NCBI RefSeq assembly: GCF_001406815.1
Contig: NZ_CVRR01000010.1
Span: 1 to 64,000, forward strand
DNA: 64,000 nucleotides
Source: Roseburia faecis
GTDB lineage: Bacteria; Bacillota; Clostridia; Lachnospirales; Lachnospiraceae
Direction: 5' to 3'
Below the pieces are notes generated by a model. It was not told where the DNA came from. It worked only from the letters and a program-made list of their open reading frames with translations, and made no database searches. Below, in pieces: positions 1 to 8,911 of this stretch. Position numbers and translations under genes: made by a program. Position 1 is the stretch's first letter; each line of letters begins with the position of its first letter.

Positions 1-63
1 AATTTCGCACCGTTAGTCATTAACCTGAGCAGGCACTTGTCTTAAGTTGACATTAGGTTGACC

Positions 64-86
64 ACATTGGGGTCTGACCCCAATGT
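64..86. repeat. Perfect 11-bp palindrome with 1-nt centre
   Basis: Arms at 64-74 and 76-86 are exact reverse complements around one central base; the core is GGGGTCTGACCCC. It lies just downstream of the last gene of the glycan locus (glf, minus strand). No U-run follows on the minus strand, so it is not a typical intrinsic terminator. The shape resembles REP-like hairpins used by single-stranded Y1 transposases; that is inference, since no transposase is visible here. The rest of 1-134 holds no gene; a weak 6-bp inverted pair (95-100/119-124) is the only other structure. Confidence 0.6.
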
Positions 87-134
87 CTGTTCCGAACCGC
101 TCCATGTCTTCACCTGGGGCGGTTGCTGTTTTTC

Positions 135-1250
135 CTAATCCAATTCCTTCTCTGTCAGCTCCAGCGCCGAAGCAATCACAGCATCCATATCATAATACTT
201 ATACTCGCCCAACCGTCCGCCAAAGATTACCTTCTGCTCCTTGTCTGCCAGCTTCTTATATTCCTGATACAGTGCACCATTCTTTTCATCATTCACCGGA
301 TAGTACGGCTCATCACCGACCTTCCACTCCGAACTGTATTCTCTGCTGATCACCGTCTTCGGAATATCATTTCCGGCATCATCCTTGCCAAACTCAAACC
401 ACTTGTGCTCGATGATCCTCGTCCACGGCGTCTCTCGATCCGTATAATTCACCGCCGCATTTCCCTGAAAATTCGGTTTGTCCAGCACTTCCGTCTCAAA
501 GCGTACAGAACGATACTCCAAAGCACCCAATTGGTATTCAAAGTAAGCATCAATCGCCCCTGTATAAACAATCTTATCCGCCAAAGCATCCAGCTTTGTC
601 TTATTCTCGAAATAATCCGTATCCAAACGCACTTCAATTCCATCCAGCATATTGGCAACCATCTTCGTATAGCCGCCCACCGGAATCCCCTGATACAAAG
701 CATTAAAATAATTGTTATCAAACGTCAGTCGAACCGGCAGTCGCTTAATAATAAAAGCCGGAAGATCCTTGCAATCGCGCCCCCACTGCTTCTCCGTATA
801 ACCCTTGATCAGCTTCTCGTAAATATCCTTGCCAACCAGAGAAATCGCCTGTTCCTCCAGATTGTGCGGCTCCGTAATACCGGCTTCGTTGCGCTGCTCC
901 TCAATTTTTGCCGCAGCCTCCTCCGGTGTCACAACGCCCCACATCTTATTGAACGTATACATGTTAAAAGGCAGCGAATACAACTCTCCCTTATAATTCG
1001 CTACAGGACTGTTCGTAAAACGATTGAACTCCGCAAAACGCGTAACATAATTCCACACTTCTTTATTATTTGTATGGAAAATGTGCGCACCGTATTTGTG
1101 CACATGGATATTCTCAATATCCTCCGTATAAACGTTGCCTGCAATGTTCGGGTGCTTGTCGATCACAAGCACTTTCTTACCGGCATCCGTTGCCTGTCTG
1201 GCAAATACCGAACCGAATAAACCGGCTCCAACAATTAAATAGTCGTACAT
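135..1250 (-). CDS. glf: UDP-galactopyranose mutase
   Basis: Converts UDP-galactopyranose to UDP-galactofuranose using reduced FAD, in the cytoplasm. The 371-residue product has the family's usual length. The N-terminus (MYDYLIVGAGLFGSVFA) is the Rossmann FAD-binding motif GxGxxG at residues 8-13, followed by the conserved Glf segment with GNVYTEDI and HKYGAHIFHT. The ATG at 1250 gives the canonical N-terminus; the Shine-Dalgarno is weak, and the gene starts 10 nt after the acyltransferase stop, so translation is probably coupled. It is the last gene of the exopolysaccharide locus. Its presence implies that the repeat unit contains galactofuranose; the acceptor transferase among the neighbouring glycosyltransferases cannot be named from sequence. 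Confidence 0.96.
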   Translation of the reverse strand: MYDYLIVGAGLFGSVFARQATDAGKKVLVIDKHPNIAGNVYTEDIENIHVHKYGAHIFHTNNKEVWNYVTRFAEFNRFTNSPVANYKGELYSLPFNMYTFNKMWGVVTPEEAAAKIEEQRNEAGITEPHNLEEQAISLVGKDIYEKLIKGYTEKQWGRDCKDLPAFIIKRLPVRLTFDNNYFNALYQGIPVGGYTKMVANMLDGIEVRLDTDYFENKTKLDALADKIVYTGAIDAYFEYQLGALEYRSVRFETEVLDKPNFQGNAAVNYTDRETPWTRIIEHKWFEFGKDDAGNDIPKTVISREYSSEWKVGDEPYYPVNDEKNGALYQEYKKLADKEQKVIFGGRLGEYKYYDMDAVIASALELTEKELD

Positions 1251-1260
1251 AAACTTATTC

Positions 1261-2253
1261 TCAACTTTTTACTAACACATCTCCAAGTTTTTTGTTTACA
1301 TTCAAATATGTATCTGAAATTTTTTTGCTTCCAAACGTAAAAATAGTTATTATCGTAACGCATAACGACAATAAGATTCCTACTTCGATATGACTGAACA
1401 AAAAATCAGCGGTCCAAATATAGTCAATAAATTTATACAAAATCTTTACTGAAAAAGCTGACGCTATGTAAATACACGCTGTCCTACTTCCGTAGACTGT
1501 ATACCATTTCTTCTCATTCGAAACTAAATTAACGATACAGAGAATGGCTACGATTCCTACCCCATAAGCAAACAAGCGTGTCACCACTCCCTGCAAGTTA
1601 TTCATACCAGATTCCTGATAACATTGAATATTTTCATATGCTTTAACCGGAATCATATTTTTGATGTGTAGCAGAATCACACTTATTGACAATATTACTG
1701 ACATAATTACAGAATAACGTTTCGGCATTTTTCGAACTTTCGCTATCGTTGCTTCATCAGCTAATACCCCTAACAAGAAGTATGGGAAAAATACAATTGT
1801 TCTAGAAATCGCCAAAAAACGATCCGCTTCATGAATTCCACCAACATATAAACCAAGTAAAATCGATAAAATAAATATTCCCTTTATTCGCTTTAAATCA
1901 TCAATCAGCAAGCGCCAAATCAACAAACTAAATAAATACCAAAAAATATATTTAGGTGTAAGAATATTAATAGCTAACGTTTTCTCAGTACATAACGCAA
2001 AAATGGTGTTAAATATAAAGTACGGTATTGCACAATTAATAATTGTTTTTCTCGCACCTTCGCCCCCCCGTCGTACACTTTTCGAAAAATAACCTGATAT
2101 GAATACGAATACCGGCATATGGAACGAATAAATCCATGCTCTAATGATCGCATAATTATGTTCCAAACTGATTTCTTCTAATGAATGTCCAAACACAACT
2201 AATACAATCAAAAGAAATTTCAAATTATCAAATAAATAATTTCGTTCTTTCAA
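1261..2253 (-). CDS. Membrane acyltransferase, family 3 (glycan O-acetylation)
   Basis: Integral-membrane acyltransferase of the Acyltransferase_3 type (330 aa), likely adding O-acetyl groups to the polysaccharide. The first residues (YLFDNLKFLLIVLVVFGHSL) carry the conserved histidine of the family within the first membrane helix; later features are FHMPVFVFISGYF near residue 45 and about ten hydrophobic segments. The start is a TTG at 2253, preceded by GGAAGTGAGAG; the next methionine (about residue 45) would remove the catalytic histidine, so TTG is preferred. The gene is AT-rich compared with the proximal part of the locus. Substrate and position of acetylation are unknown. A related gene in the same locus (6687-7695) is broken, so this copy may be the only functional one. 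Confidence 0.85.
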   Translation of the reverse strand: MKERNYLFDNLKFLLIVLVVFGHSLEEISLEHNYAIIRAWIYSFHMPVFVFISGYFSKSVRRGGEGARKTIINCAIPYFIFNTIFALCTEKTLAINILTPKYIFWYLFSLLIWRLLIDDLKRIKGIFILSILLGLYVGGIHEADRFLAISRTIVFFPYFLLGVLADEATIAKVRKMPKRYSVIMSVILSISVILLHIKNMIPVKAYENIQCYQESGMNNLQGVVTRLFAYGVGIVAILCIVNLVSNEKKWYTVYGSRTACIYIASAFSVKILYKFIDYIWTADFLFSHIEVGILLSLCVTIITIFTFGSKKISDTYLNVNKKLGDVLVKS

Positions 2254-2273
2254 TTTTTTCTACTCTCACTTCC

Positions 2274-3764
2274 TTATCTCTTTAAATATTTGGCAAAAAA
2301 AGTTAGCTCTTTTTTAAAGAACAGAACACTTGTTAATAAGATGCAGCCTCCAACCACTGCACAATACAAAATTGCATGAATTACCCAATTCATAACTGTC
2401 ACTACGCGAAGCGGTATGACCAGACTGCAAATCATAAATCCGATGGCAACACTTATCGCGAACAGGCAAAACTTCTTATAGAAAATGCTCTGTACTCGAC
2501 CCGGAACGATTTTACTCGTGTAATACACATGAAACATCATCCGGTAAGTCATCCCCACGATGGTTCCTACCGCCACACCAACCAGCCCGAATTTATGCAC
2601 CAAAATTACTGAAATCACTATGTTCAGCAGTGCTTCTATATACGCAGGTACCGTAATCTCCTTAAATTTATTTGCGGCATATGCGAGATTCAGGTGCGGA
2701 AACTTCACTAGATAGAGTCCTTCTGAAATGATAAGCAGAATGCCAAATATCGGTTGATTGTAGTTTGTATCTGTCACGTCTCTTGTGTATAACAGGATAA
2801 AGGGATTAATCAGTAATGCCGTCACCGTGAAGATAAAAAACACCAGAACAAACACTACATACTCATATAGATCCAGCTTCTGATTTAACTCTTTCCAGTC
2901 CTTTTTTGCATAAGCCTGTCCTACCGTTTGTGAAAGACCAGAAAGACATGCCTGCACAAGTGCTTTTATCCCATTACTCACAAGCCCATACACACTATAT
3001 ACAGAAACCGTTTTAAGGTTCGTAAGAATGGTCAAGATGGTGATGTCCGTGCTGCCATGAATAAACGCTGCCAGATTGATTGCAAATCCACTCCATCTCG
3101 ATTTTATTAATGAATACTCCGGATCTGTACTCCAATCAATCCTATAGTCTCTTTTTACGATATACCCAAAAATGACCGGCTGAAGTATGAATAGGATGCC
3201 GCTGATCAACTTGAGTATATGAATACTCGGATAAATCCATACGGAAATCAGTGCAAATATCACATTGCAGATGACAATCAGCGTCTGCGTAAAATTAACA
3301 GCATATGCCCTCTTATCCGCATTCAGCAGCGTCTTTAGCGTAATTGAAAACATATACTGAATCAGCACCGCAATCGATAGAATCAGCGTAAGAGAGCATA
3401 CATAGGCGAAATTAAACTCTGTTTTAAAAAGAAGCGGATAAGCGATTGATAGTCCTACGGAGTACGCTACAAACAAGATACCGATCTTCCTAAAAAAAAG
3501 ATTTGCAGTTACCATGACCGCCGATATTTTCTGCTCATCCTTTTCTACAATCGGTTTATACAAATTTGCCATGACTACACCTGTAATACCACCCTCTACT
3601 AACGAAATATAGCTCAGAAACTGGTTCAATGACGATACTAGCCCATTTACTTCTGATCCAAAGCATGTGAGAATGATCTTAGGCAATATAAAACCGCTGA
3701 GAATCGTAAACGTCTGTAGTATTAATCCCGAAATCATATTGATCAGGGTTGCTTTATTTCTCAT
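2274..3764 (-). CDS. Wzx-like polysaccharide flippase
   Basis: Predicted MOP-superfamily exporter (496 aa, 12-14 hydrophobic helices) that would flip the undecaprenyl-linked repeat unit across the membrane. The N-terminus (LINMISGLILQTFTILSGF) and the segment FGSEVNGLVSSLNQFLSYIS are typical of Firmicute capsule flippases. ATG at 3764 lies inside the end of licD (overlap of 11 nt), so the two are translationally coupled. Together with the Wzy-like gene at 7758 and the initiating sugar transferase at 15221 it makes a Wzx/Wzy-dependent pathway. Such proteins are recognised by topology more than by motif, hence no gene symbol. Confidence 0.88.
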   Translation of the reverse strand: MRNKATLINMISGLILQTFTILSGFILPKIILTCFGSEVNGLVSSLNQFLSYISLVEGGITGVVMANLYKPIVEKDEQKISAVMVTANLFFRKIGILFVAYSVGLSIAYPLLFKTEFNFAYVCSLTLILSIAVLIQYMFSITLKTLLNADKRAYAVNFTQTLIVICNVIFALISVWIYPSIHILKLISGILFILQPVIFGYIVKRDYRIDWSTDPEYSLIKSRWSGFAINLAAFIHGSTDITILTILTNLKTVSVYSVYGLVSNGIKALVQACLSGLSQTVGQAYAKKDWKELNQKLDLYEYVVFVLVFFIFTVTALLINPFILLYTRDVTDTNYNQPIFGILLIISEGLYLVKFPHLNLAYAANKFKEITVPAYIEALLNIVISVILVHKFGLVGVAVGTIVGMTYRMMFHVYYTSKIVPGRVQSIFYKKFCLFAISVAIGFMICSLVIPLRVVTVMNWVIHAILYCAVVGGCILLTSVLFFKKELTFFAKYLKR

Positions 3765-4566
3765 AATCGTTCACTCTCCATGGTTTAATTCCGTGATTAA
3801 CACGTTTTTCCTCTGGTGGAAGTGTCATATAATCGCCATAAATACATCTGAGATATGTATCGTAATCTTTAAATCCTTTAACGGTCATCGTTTCAAACCG
3901 ATACTCTCGCATTTCGTCAAATACTTCCTTCGGAACAGCTTTCGTCCCCCACGTACTATCCTCAACGTATATGGAATCTGACACCTTAATCCTGGAACAA
4001 TTTCTAATAAGCAGTCGGATAAAAAACTCTGGTGAACACAGTTTGGAAATTCCATACCAAAAGTAATTCCATATTATATGTCGACAATTTCTAGGATGGC
4101 TCGTGTAATATTGTGAATTTGCAAACCAAAGCAATTTTTTTAGAATCGGCCGTACCGTAGTATTCAGCAGTTTAATCCTAAATACGCTTTTACCCATGCC
4201 GTCAAATGGGAAAATATCGATCCATAGGCGCTGTGTATCACGCGTCCCTTCTTCCTTAACGTAGATATCCGGGTTAACTATTTTCACGAATGGAAACAAA
4301 CTATTACCAAGTTCGAATCCGATTGCTTCTAACTGACCAATCTGCTTCTTCTCTTTGAGAATCTCAACCATTCTATCGTAATCTGGTCTTAGAATGCCGA
4401 TATCGATATCATCATCCCATGGAATAAACCCTTGATGCCGTACTGCACCAAGCATCGTTCCGGATGTAATGCTATATCTAATATCATTTGCATCTAAAAA
4501 ATCTATCGTTTCCTTCAGCATTAGTAATAACTGCTGCTTGGTTTCCTCATTGCTCAAATAAACCAT
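3754..4566 (-). CDS. LicD-family phosphotransferase
   Basis: Member of the LicD family (270 aa), nucleotidyltransferase-fold enzymes that attach phosphocholine or other phospho-alcohols or sugar phosphates to surface glycans. Near the N-terminus it shows TSGTMLGAVRHQGFIPWDDD, the family signature, with the metal-binding acidic triad DDDID at about residues 54-58. The usual length is about 270 residues. It precedes the flippase with an 11-nt overlap. No choline uptake or CDP-choline genes are in the window, so the transferred group cannot be stated. The 540 bp upstream contain the noncoding end of the IS110 element rather than another locus gene, so its promoter arrangement has probably been altered by the insertion. 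Confidence 0.9.
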   Translation of the reverse strand: MVYLSNEETKQQLLLMLKETIDFLDANDIRYSITSGTMLGAVRHQGFIPWDDDIDIGILRPDYDRMVEILKEKKQIGQLEAIGFELGNSLFPFVKIVNPDIYVKEEGTRDTQRLWIDIFPFDGMGKSVFRIKLLNTTVRPILKKLLWFANSQYYTSHPRNCRHIIWNYFWYGISKLCSPEFFIRLLIRNCSRIKVSDSIYVEDSTWGTKAVPKEVFDEMREYRFETMTVKGFKDYDTYLRCIYGDYMTLPPEEKRVNHGIKPWRVNDYEK

Positions 4567-4759
4567 ACGCTACTATTATTTCCTTCCTATAATTTCAAGC
4601 CCCAAATCATTGATTTTTGGACTTTTTCTTTAAACAGTTACCTTATAACAAGTGCTAAAGTGCATGAACATTCATTGTATCAAGTACTGAATAGCTGAAA
4701 ACAGGTACACCAAATAAAGCATCCATTGCTTTATAAAGGCTATAATTCCTCTGTTCTAC

Positions 4760-5100
4760 TATGATGATGAACCTTCCGTGTCTAATAGCATCATGTGCCA
4801 ACTTCCTTCGTCCCATCTGCTCATACACTGAGTGCCGGCTAAGCTTTCAAACAGGGTCATGCCCCTACGGAGAGAACTACTGCCAGCTACAGCTCTTGTT
4901 TGTTTTGATTGTTACTGACCTTCCTTTGCTGCAGGGACTCTTTTCAGTGGACGCCTCCCCTGCTTTATCAGTTGGTCTTGGTGCTGATGTAGTGCACTCC
5001 ACACTCCATCTGGTTTATGGGTTTCTTTTCCAGAACCCTGCCCGAATCCAGATAAACTCTGAATCCCGGCAAGGGTCTGGATTTGTAATGCTGTCTTAAG
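4760..5100 (-). ncRNA. Candidate bridge/seek RNA of the IS110-family element
   Basis: This stretch immediately follows the transposase stop on the same strand. It has no credible gene (the plus-strand ORF across it lacks any recognisable domain) but it is structured: a long hairpin has arms 5030-5042 and 5068-5080 (CCAGACCCTTGCC with GGCAGGGTTCTGG on the minus strand) and a small inner stem (5049-5052/5058-5061). A second pairing joins 4931-4936 and 4958-4963. IS110/IS1111 transposases are now known to use an element-encoded RNA that recognises both target and donor DNA. Assigning that role here is inference from position, length and foldability; the RNA ends are not determined. Confidence 0.5.
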
Positions 5101-5106
5101 TAGTAC

Positions 5107-6534
5107 TTATGCTGCCTGTGGTATTGACTGATCTGGTCTTACAATGTCTCCCAACAGTTTCTTCGGATCATATGTTGTCCCTTTTGTCAGAATTGTAAAA
5201 ATCACCCTCAGTATCTTGCAGGCAATCACTATGAGCGACTGCATCTTCTTTAGCGGATTTTGCTTCCTTGTCGTATAGTAAACATGAAGTTCCTTAAATT
5301 CTTCCGAATGTGCCACTGCCGACTTTGCCGCCTGGAATAACCAATATCTGAGTCGTTTGCGTCCTCTGTGACTGATTTTGGTCTCTCCGGTATGCTTGCC
5401 CGAACTGCAGGCTACCAATCCTAATCCGCTTAACTTCTGGATTTTCTTTACATTGTCAAATCTTGATATGTCCCCGTTCTCTGCAAGTATCCCAGACAGG
5501 ATGTTTTCACCGATTCCTGATATTGCCAGAATGTTCTTTGCATATGGAATCTCATTGCATCTTTGATTTAACTGGTTTTCTATATCTGAAAGCTGCTCAT
5601 CAAGCTCGATAATCCGGCTGACGAACCACTTAACAGCCTGTCTGCCGGCATCCGCTCCATCCTTGATCCCTACGCTTTTCCTTACGTATTCCAGAATAGA
5701 TGATGCATTGGCATAGCCTCGTCCACGAAGCTTCGCCTCATGCCATATCTGTTTCATTCCCTCTGTTCCAAGGGCAGCCAGTTCATCCGGAAATGGTGCC
5801 TCCTTAAGCAGTTCTAAACTAAATGCTCCGTCTATTTTTCCAAATGCATCCTTGTATTCGGGAAAATAGATTTTCATCTCTCTGTGAAGCCTGTTAAGAT
5901 TCCGGATCCTGTCTTCATTCAACTGATCTCGAAACATCGAAAGACGTCTGATATCTGCATAAAGTTTTTCCGGAAGATATGGCATTCCAAAGTTGCCATC
6001 CTTAACCAGATTTGCAATAAGCTTCGGATCCTTTTTGTCATCCTTAAGCTGGCTGTTGTCTTCTAACTCTTTTGTCTGCTTTACTGCGTATGGATTCACC
6101 TGCACAACACTGATTCCCTTTGCAACCAGCCAGGTTGTCAGACAGAACCAGTAATGGCCGGTAGGCTCCAGCCCTAAGACAATCTGTTTCTTATCATTTG
6201 CAGCTGCAAGCTTAGTACTCCAGTCTAACATTCTTTCAAAGCCCTCTGCCGTATTACTAAAGCCAAAAGCGGACTTACTGAGTTCTCTTCCTCTGGTATC
6301 AATTGTCCTCACATAATGTGTCTCGCTGCCAATATCGCATCCTAATATCAGCATGTCATCACTGACGAATGAAAGCTTATCGTTTTTGTCAAACTTACCT
6401 TTGGTTTCCAACTCATGCCAGGTAGATGCTTTTAACTCTGCCTTAATAGCATCAGCTTTTGCAATAATCTCCTGCTGTTCAAAAATATTTACTGATAAAA
6501 CTTGATTTTTCTTCTTTGAGCCTTTAATATTCAT
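5107..6534 (-). CDS. IS110-family transposase (DEDD/serine recombinase type)
   Basis: RNA-guided DNA transposase of 475 residues. The N-terminal RuvC-like DEDD domain shows D67 (LGCDIGSE), E123 (LGLEPTGHYWF) and the D165/D166/D169 cluster (LKDDKKDPKLIA). The C-terminal Transposase_20 domain has the helix-hairpin-helix-like LAISGIGENILSGILAE (about 336-351) and then LGLVACSSGKHTG, where S377 or S378 is the expected catalytic serine. It appears full length and intact, with ATG at 6534. The N-terminal extension of about 60 residues before the DEDD fold is longer than in small IS110 members. Both catalytic regions are present, so the element may be active. Confidence 0.95.
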   Translation of the reverse strand: MNIKGSKKKNQVLSVNIFEQQEIIAKADAIKAELKASTWHELETKGKFDKNDKLSFVSDDMLILGCDIGSETHYVRTIDTRGRELSKSAFGFSNTAEGFERMLDWSTKLAAANDKKQIVLGLEPTGHYWFCLTTWLVAKGISVVQVNPYAVKQTKELEDNSQLKDDKKDPKLIANLVKDGNFGMPYLPEKLYADIRRLSMFRDQLNEDRIRNLNRLHREMKIYFPEYKDAFGKIDGAFSLELLKEAPFPDELAALGTEGMKQIWHEAKLRGRGYANASSILEYVRKSVGIKDGADAGRQAVKWFVSRIIELDEQLSDIENQLNQRCNEIPYAKNILAISGIGENILSGILAENGDISRFDNVKKIQKLSGLGLVACSSGKHTGETKISHRGRKRLRYWLFQAAKSAVAHSEEFKELHVYYTTRKQNPLKKMQSLIVIACKILRVIFTILTKGTTYDPKKLLGDIVRPDQSIPQAA

Positions 6535-6540
6535 TGTAGA

Positions 6541-6606
6541 TACCTCTTGTATTCGTTAGATTTTACCAACTTGCCGGTCAGTAATAATCTAATTTTACTT
6601 GAGGTA
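6541..6606 (-). promoter_or_regulatory. Inverted repeat directly upstream of the transposase start
   Basis: Two imperfect arms, 6541-6562 and 6586-6606, share TACCTC/GAGGTA at the outside and TTAGATT/AATCTAA inside. On the minus strand the second arm ends 6 nt before the ATG, so the hairpin would lie in the transposase leader. It may limit translation or form part of the element's subterminal structure; neither is shown. The rest of 6607-6686 has no gene. Confidence 0.45.
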
Positions 6607-6686
6607 TTTTTTCGTCAATCTCTTGACCCATTTAAATTATACAGGAAGCTTTTCCAAATCTATTTCTTGGTACAGCTATCCCTCTA

Positions 6687-7695
6687 TCAATATACGTACC
6701 TTAACCATCTGAAGTTCTTCAATCTCTCAAGTTTAAATATAATTGCGCAGATTGCTCCACATATCATCACCGTAATCACAAACACAAGCAGCGATGATTC
6801 CCCTGCAAATCGTTGAATCAGATGTCCCACGACTGCTATCACAGAACCATGTGTCACATATATAATCGTACTCGCTTTACGTAATTCAATGTTTCTTCCA
6901 TGCAACTATAGTTTCCAATCCTTAGCAATCAGAAATAGGCCCACACAACAAAGTGGAGGCATAACATATACATCATTATTGATGCTCCCTGACACACCTC
7001 CTATCCATCTCCATTCGATATAGAGGAGACAGCATAACGCGAATGTAAGTAGGTATAAAACTCGTTTCTCCATACAAAAACGCTCTCCCTTCTCAGCTAA
7101 TTGCTTTCCGCTCCAAATATAAAAGAAAGATACAGGAAAGCTTAAATACGGTACAGTAAAGACCTTTTCATATGCTGCGATAAGGGAGGCACCCATATTT
7201 CCACATGAAAAAACGCTATATAGAGATGACCTATAGTGTACAGTCACATAGACAAGCATACAGATTCCCAATAGTATCTGTGCCTTACAGTGCCTGGACA
7301 GATGCCAAATCAGCAAAACACCCTCAATAAGCGCGGAAATATACCAAGAGGCCATAAATGTCCCTCCAAAAAGCACTCCCCGAATCGTTCTTGCGATTCC
7401 ACGAAGCACTCCTGAATCAAACCATCTCCTTCGGTAAAGAATAAGCGGTAGCTGAACTACTGTCCAAAACAAGTACATCCGTACATTCTTGAAGATGAAA
7501 TCATGAAGTATCTTCTTCTCATCGTCATGATGCTTATGCAATTTTGAGAACAAAAAAATAGGACGACATTATAAAGAAGAGGGGAACCGCCACCCGAAGC
7601 CATGGGTACAAATACTCCGGAAAGAGACCTATGTGTATCGTAACCACCATCACCGACAAGACCAGTTTAAGCGCATCAAGGCTATCTGTCTGTTT
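6687..7695 (-). pseudogene. Broken acyltransferase-3 gene (frameshift plus in-frame stop)
   Basis: Three pieces rebuild one membrane acyltransferase. Reading from 7695, the frame gives LDALKLVLSVMVVTIHIGLF and then VPLFFIMSSYFF, the family N-terminus with its histidine. At a run of seven T (minus strand, 7552-7558) the frame is lost; with six T it would continue into the next piece (7553-6909; SKLHKHHDDEKK then YLFWTVVQLPLIL). That piece ends at an amber codon at 6906-6908, after which the same frame continues to 6687 with ASTIIYVTHGSV, the usual C-terminal helix. The 5' end is also missing its start and is joined to a glycosyltransferase remnant. So the gene is dead by truncation, frameshift and nonsense. 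Confidence 0.85.
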
Positions 7696-7765
7696 TTAGG
7701 AATCTCTCAACATTATACACTAGAACAATAATGCTTAACGTATTTCTTTCGCCTATATTACCCAT
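7682..7765 (-). pseudogene. Remnant of a family 2 glycosyltransferase N-terminus
   Basis: An ATG at 7765, overlapping the stop of the polymerase gene, opens 27 codons that read LSIIVLVYNVERFLK near their end. This is the first beta strand and following turn of GT2 enzymes (compare the consensus IIVPVYNVEKYL). Immediately after it the sequence switches to the acyltransferase fragment in another frame. The intact locus evidently once had a GT2 gene starting right after the polymerase; a deletion joined its first codons to the middle of another gene's 5' part. Too short for most gene callers. Confidence 0.7.
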
Positions 7766-8864
7766 ATTGCTTTACCTCATTATTTAAATAATAACAAGCT
7801 AATATTAATCCCAAATTCAAAAATAAAGCGCTATACATATTTTCGCATATAGAATATAGTGTAAAAGCAAGGATAATATTAGCCTCCAAATACTTTTTTT
7901 CTTTTCCAAATTTCCACACGCTCCAACAATACAAAATTGTAAGCAGCAGAAACAAAATAATCCCTTGCATTAAAATTACATACCATAAACTATTATCCAA
8001 AGAAAATGGTAATTGCTCTGCTTGTATATTTGTTCCAAATAAGGACCAATCAACATAATCAAACATTCTATATGCCAAACTAAATCTTCCCGTTAAGACA
8101 TAATCGAGCGCAACAAGAGCCTTGCTTTTTCCATATGTATACACTGCAATCAAATCGAATAGAATGGCACCCATCTCTAAAAATAATAAAGCTTTAGGTA
8201 TTAATGATTCAGAAGACTTTCCTTTTGTTTTTTGAATCCAAAAACATACAAACAAAAACAAAGTAATACACACCAATCCTGTTCTAGTTTTCGTATAATA
8301 ATACAAGAAAATTGCTATTAATTCAAACGTCACTATTTTCTTAGTACTCTTATTTTCATCTAAGTAAATAATGCCACATATTATTCTAAAAAAAGCTGCT
8401 AACACACCATTAGGATGCGAGAAGCCAAACGCATATCGCTCAACATCTATCATGTGAATACCTTCATATCTTCCTATAACATAGATGTTCTGTCCCTCTA
8501 TAATGGAAGAAATAATTGTTAAAATGAAAAGTATGATATTACAATATGTCCAACATTTTACCAAAATTCTAACATTGCTTTTCCTCATAGCCATTATAAA
8601 AATGGTAATAACAAGAAATGTTTCATCTCCTTTTGCATATAAAAGCAGAAGTGAAAAAACAAACGAAATCATAAAAACTATCCACTCATTTTTTCCGTAT
8701 TTCGTACATGAAATTTTAGCAATCATGCAAACAATACCTATTACAACCATACTATTTGTAACAATTGGACTAAATTCTAATTGTAACGTAGATAAAAAAT
8801 ATCTTAGCACCATAATGATTACACCTAAATATAACCAATCGCTTCTATTTATTTTAATTTTCAT
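7758..8864 (-). CDS. Wzy-like polysaccharide polymerase
   Basis: Hydrophobic protein of 368 residues with about ten to twelve membrane segments and a large outer loop, as in O-antigen/capsule polymerases. Two features support the family: FGFSHPNGVLAAFFRII near residue 150 and TKTRTGLVCITLFLF near residue 195, the positions where Wzy-type proteins carry a conserved histidine and arginine. It would join flipped repeat units on the outer face of the membrane. ATG at 8864 is preceded by AAGGAAC at good spacing. The gene is strongly AT-rich relative to the cps regulatory genes, suggesting separate origin. Specific linkage unknown. Confidence 0.85.
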   Translation of the reverse strand: MKIKINRSDWLYLGVIIMVLRYFLSTLQLEFSPIVTNSMVVIGIVCMIAKISCTKYGKNEWIVFMISFVFSLLLLYAKGDETFLVITIFIMAMRKSNVRILVKCWTYCNIILFILTIISSIIEGQNIYVIGRYEGIHMIDVERYAFGFSHPNGVLAAFFRIICGIIYLDENKSTKKIVTFELIAIFLYYYTKTRTGLVCITLFLFVCFWIQKTKGKSSESLIPKALLFLEMGAILFDLIAVYTYGKSKALVALDYVLTGRFSLAYRMFDYVDWSLFGTNIQAEQLPFSLDNSLWYVILMQGIILFLLLTILYCWSVWKFGKEKKYLEANIILAFTLYSICENMYSALFLNLGLILACYYLNNEVKQYG

Positions 8865-8911
8865 TATCGTTCCTTTATAATAACTGTCATAATAAATTCC
8901 GGACTTTTTAT

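Larger units (their letters stand above)
4567..6686 (-). mobile_element. IS110-family insertion sequence (outer limits approximate)
   Basis: The element holds one transposase gene (5107-6534) with noncoding flanks of about 540 bp on its 3' side and about 150 bp on its 5' side. The coordinates are the maximal interval between licD and the broken acyltransferase; the true ends lie inside it. IS110-type elements lack conventional terminal inverted repeats and often make no target duplication, so ends cannot be read from one copy. The long 3' noncoding part fits the IS1111-type arrangement, in which the guide RNA is encoded downstream of the transposase. It separates licD from the damaged half of the glycan locus. 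Confidence 0.8.

Noticed and set aside
123-1220. 365-codon plus-strand frame opposite glf
   Set aside because: Shadow of glf: no domain, no ribosome site, and glf is a clear family member on the other strand.
4761-5099. 112-codon plus-strand frame in the IS110 3' region
   Set aside because: No domain, opposite strand to the transposase, overlaps strong hairpins; better explained as noncoding RNA region.
7552-7558. Phase-variable poly-T tract controlling a live acyltransferase
   Set aside because: Restoring the tract would still leave an amber codon at 6906 and a missing start, so decay is the simpler reading.
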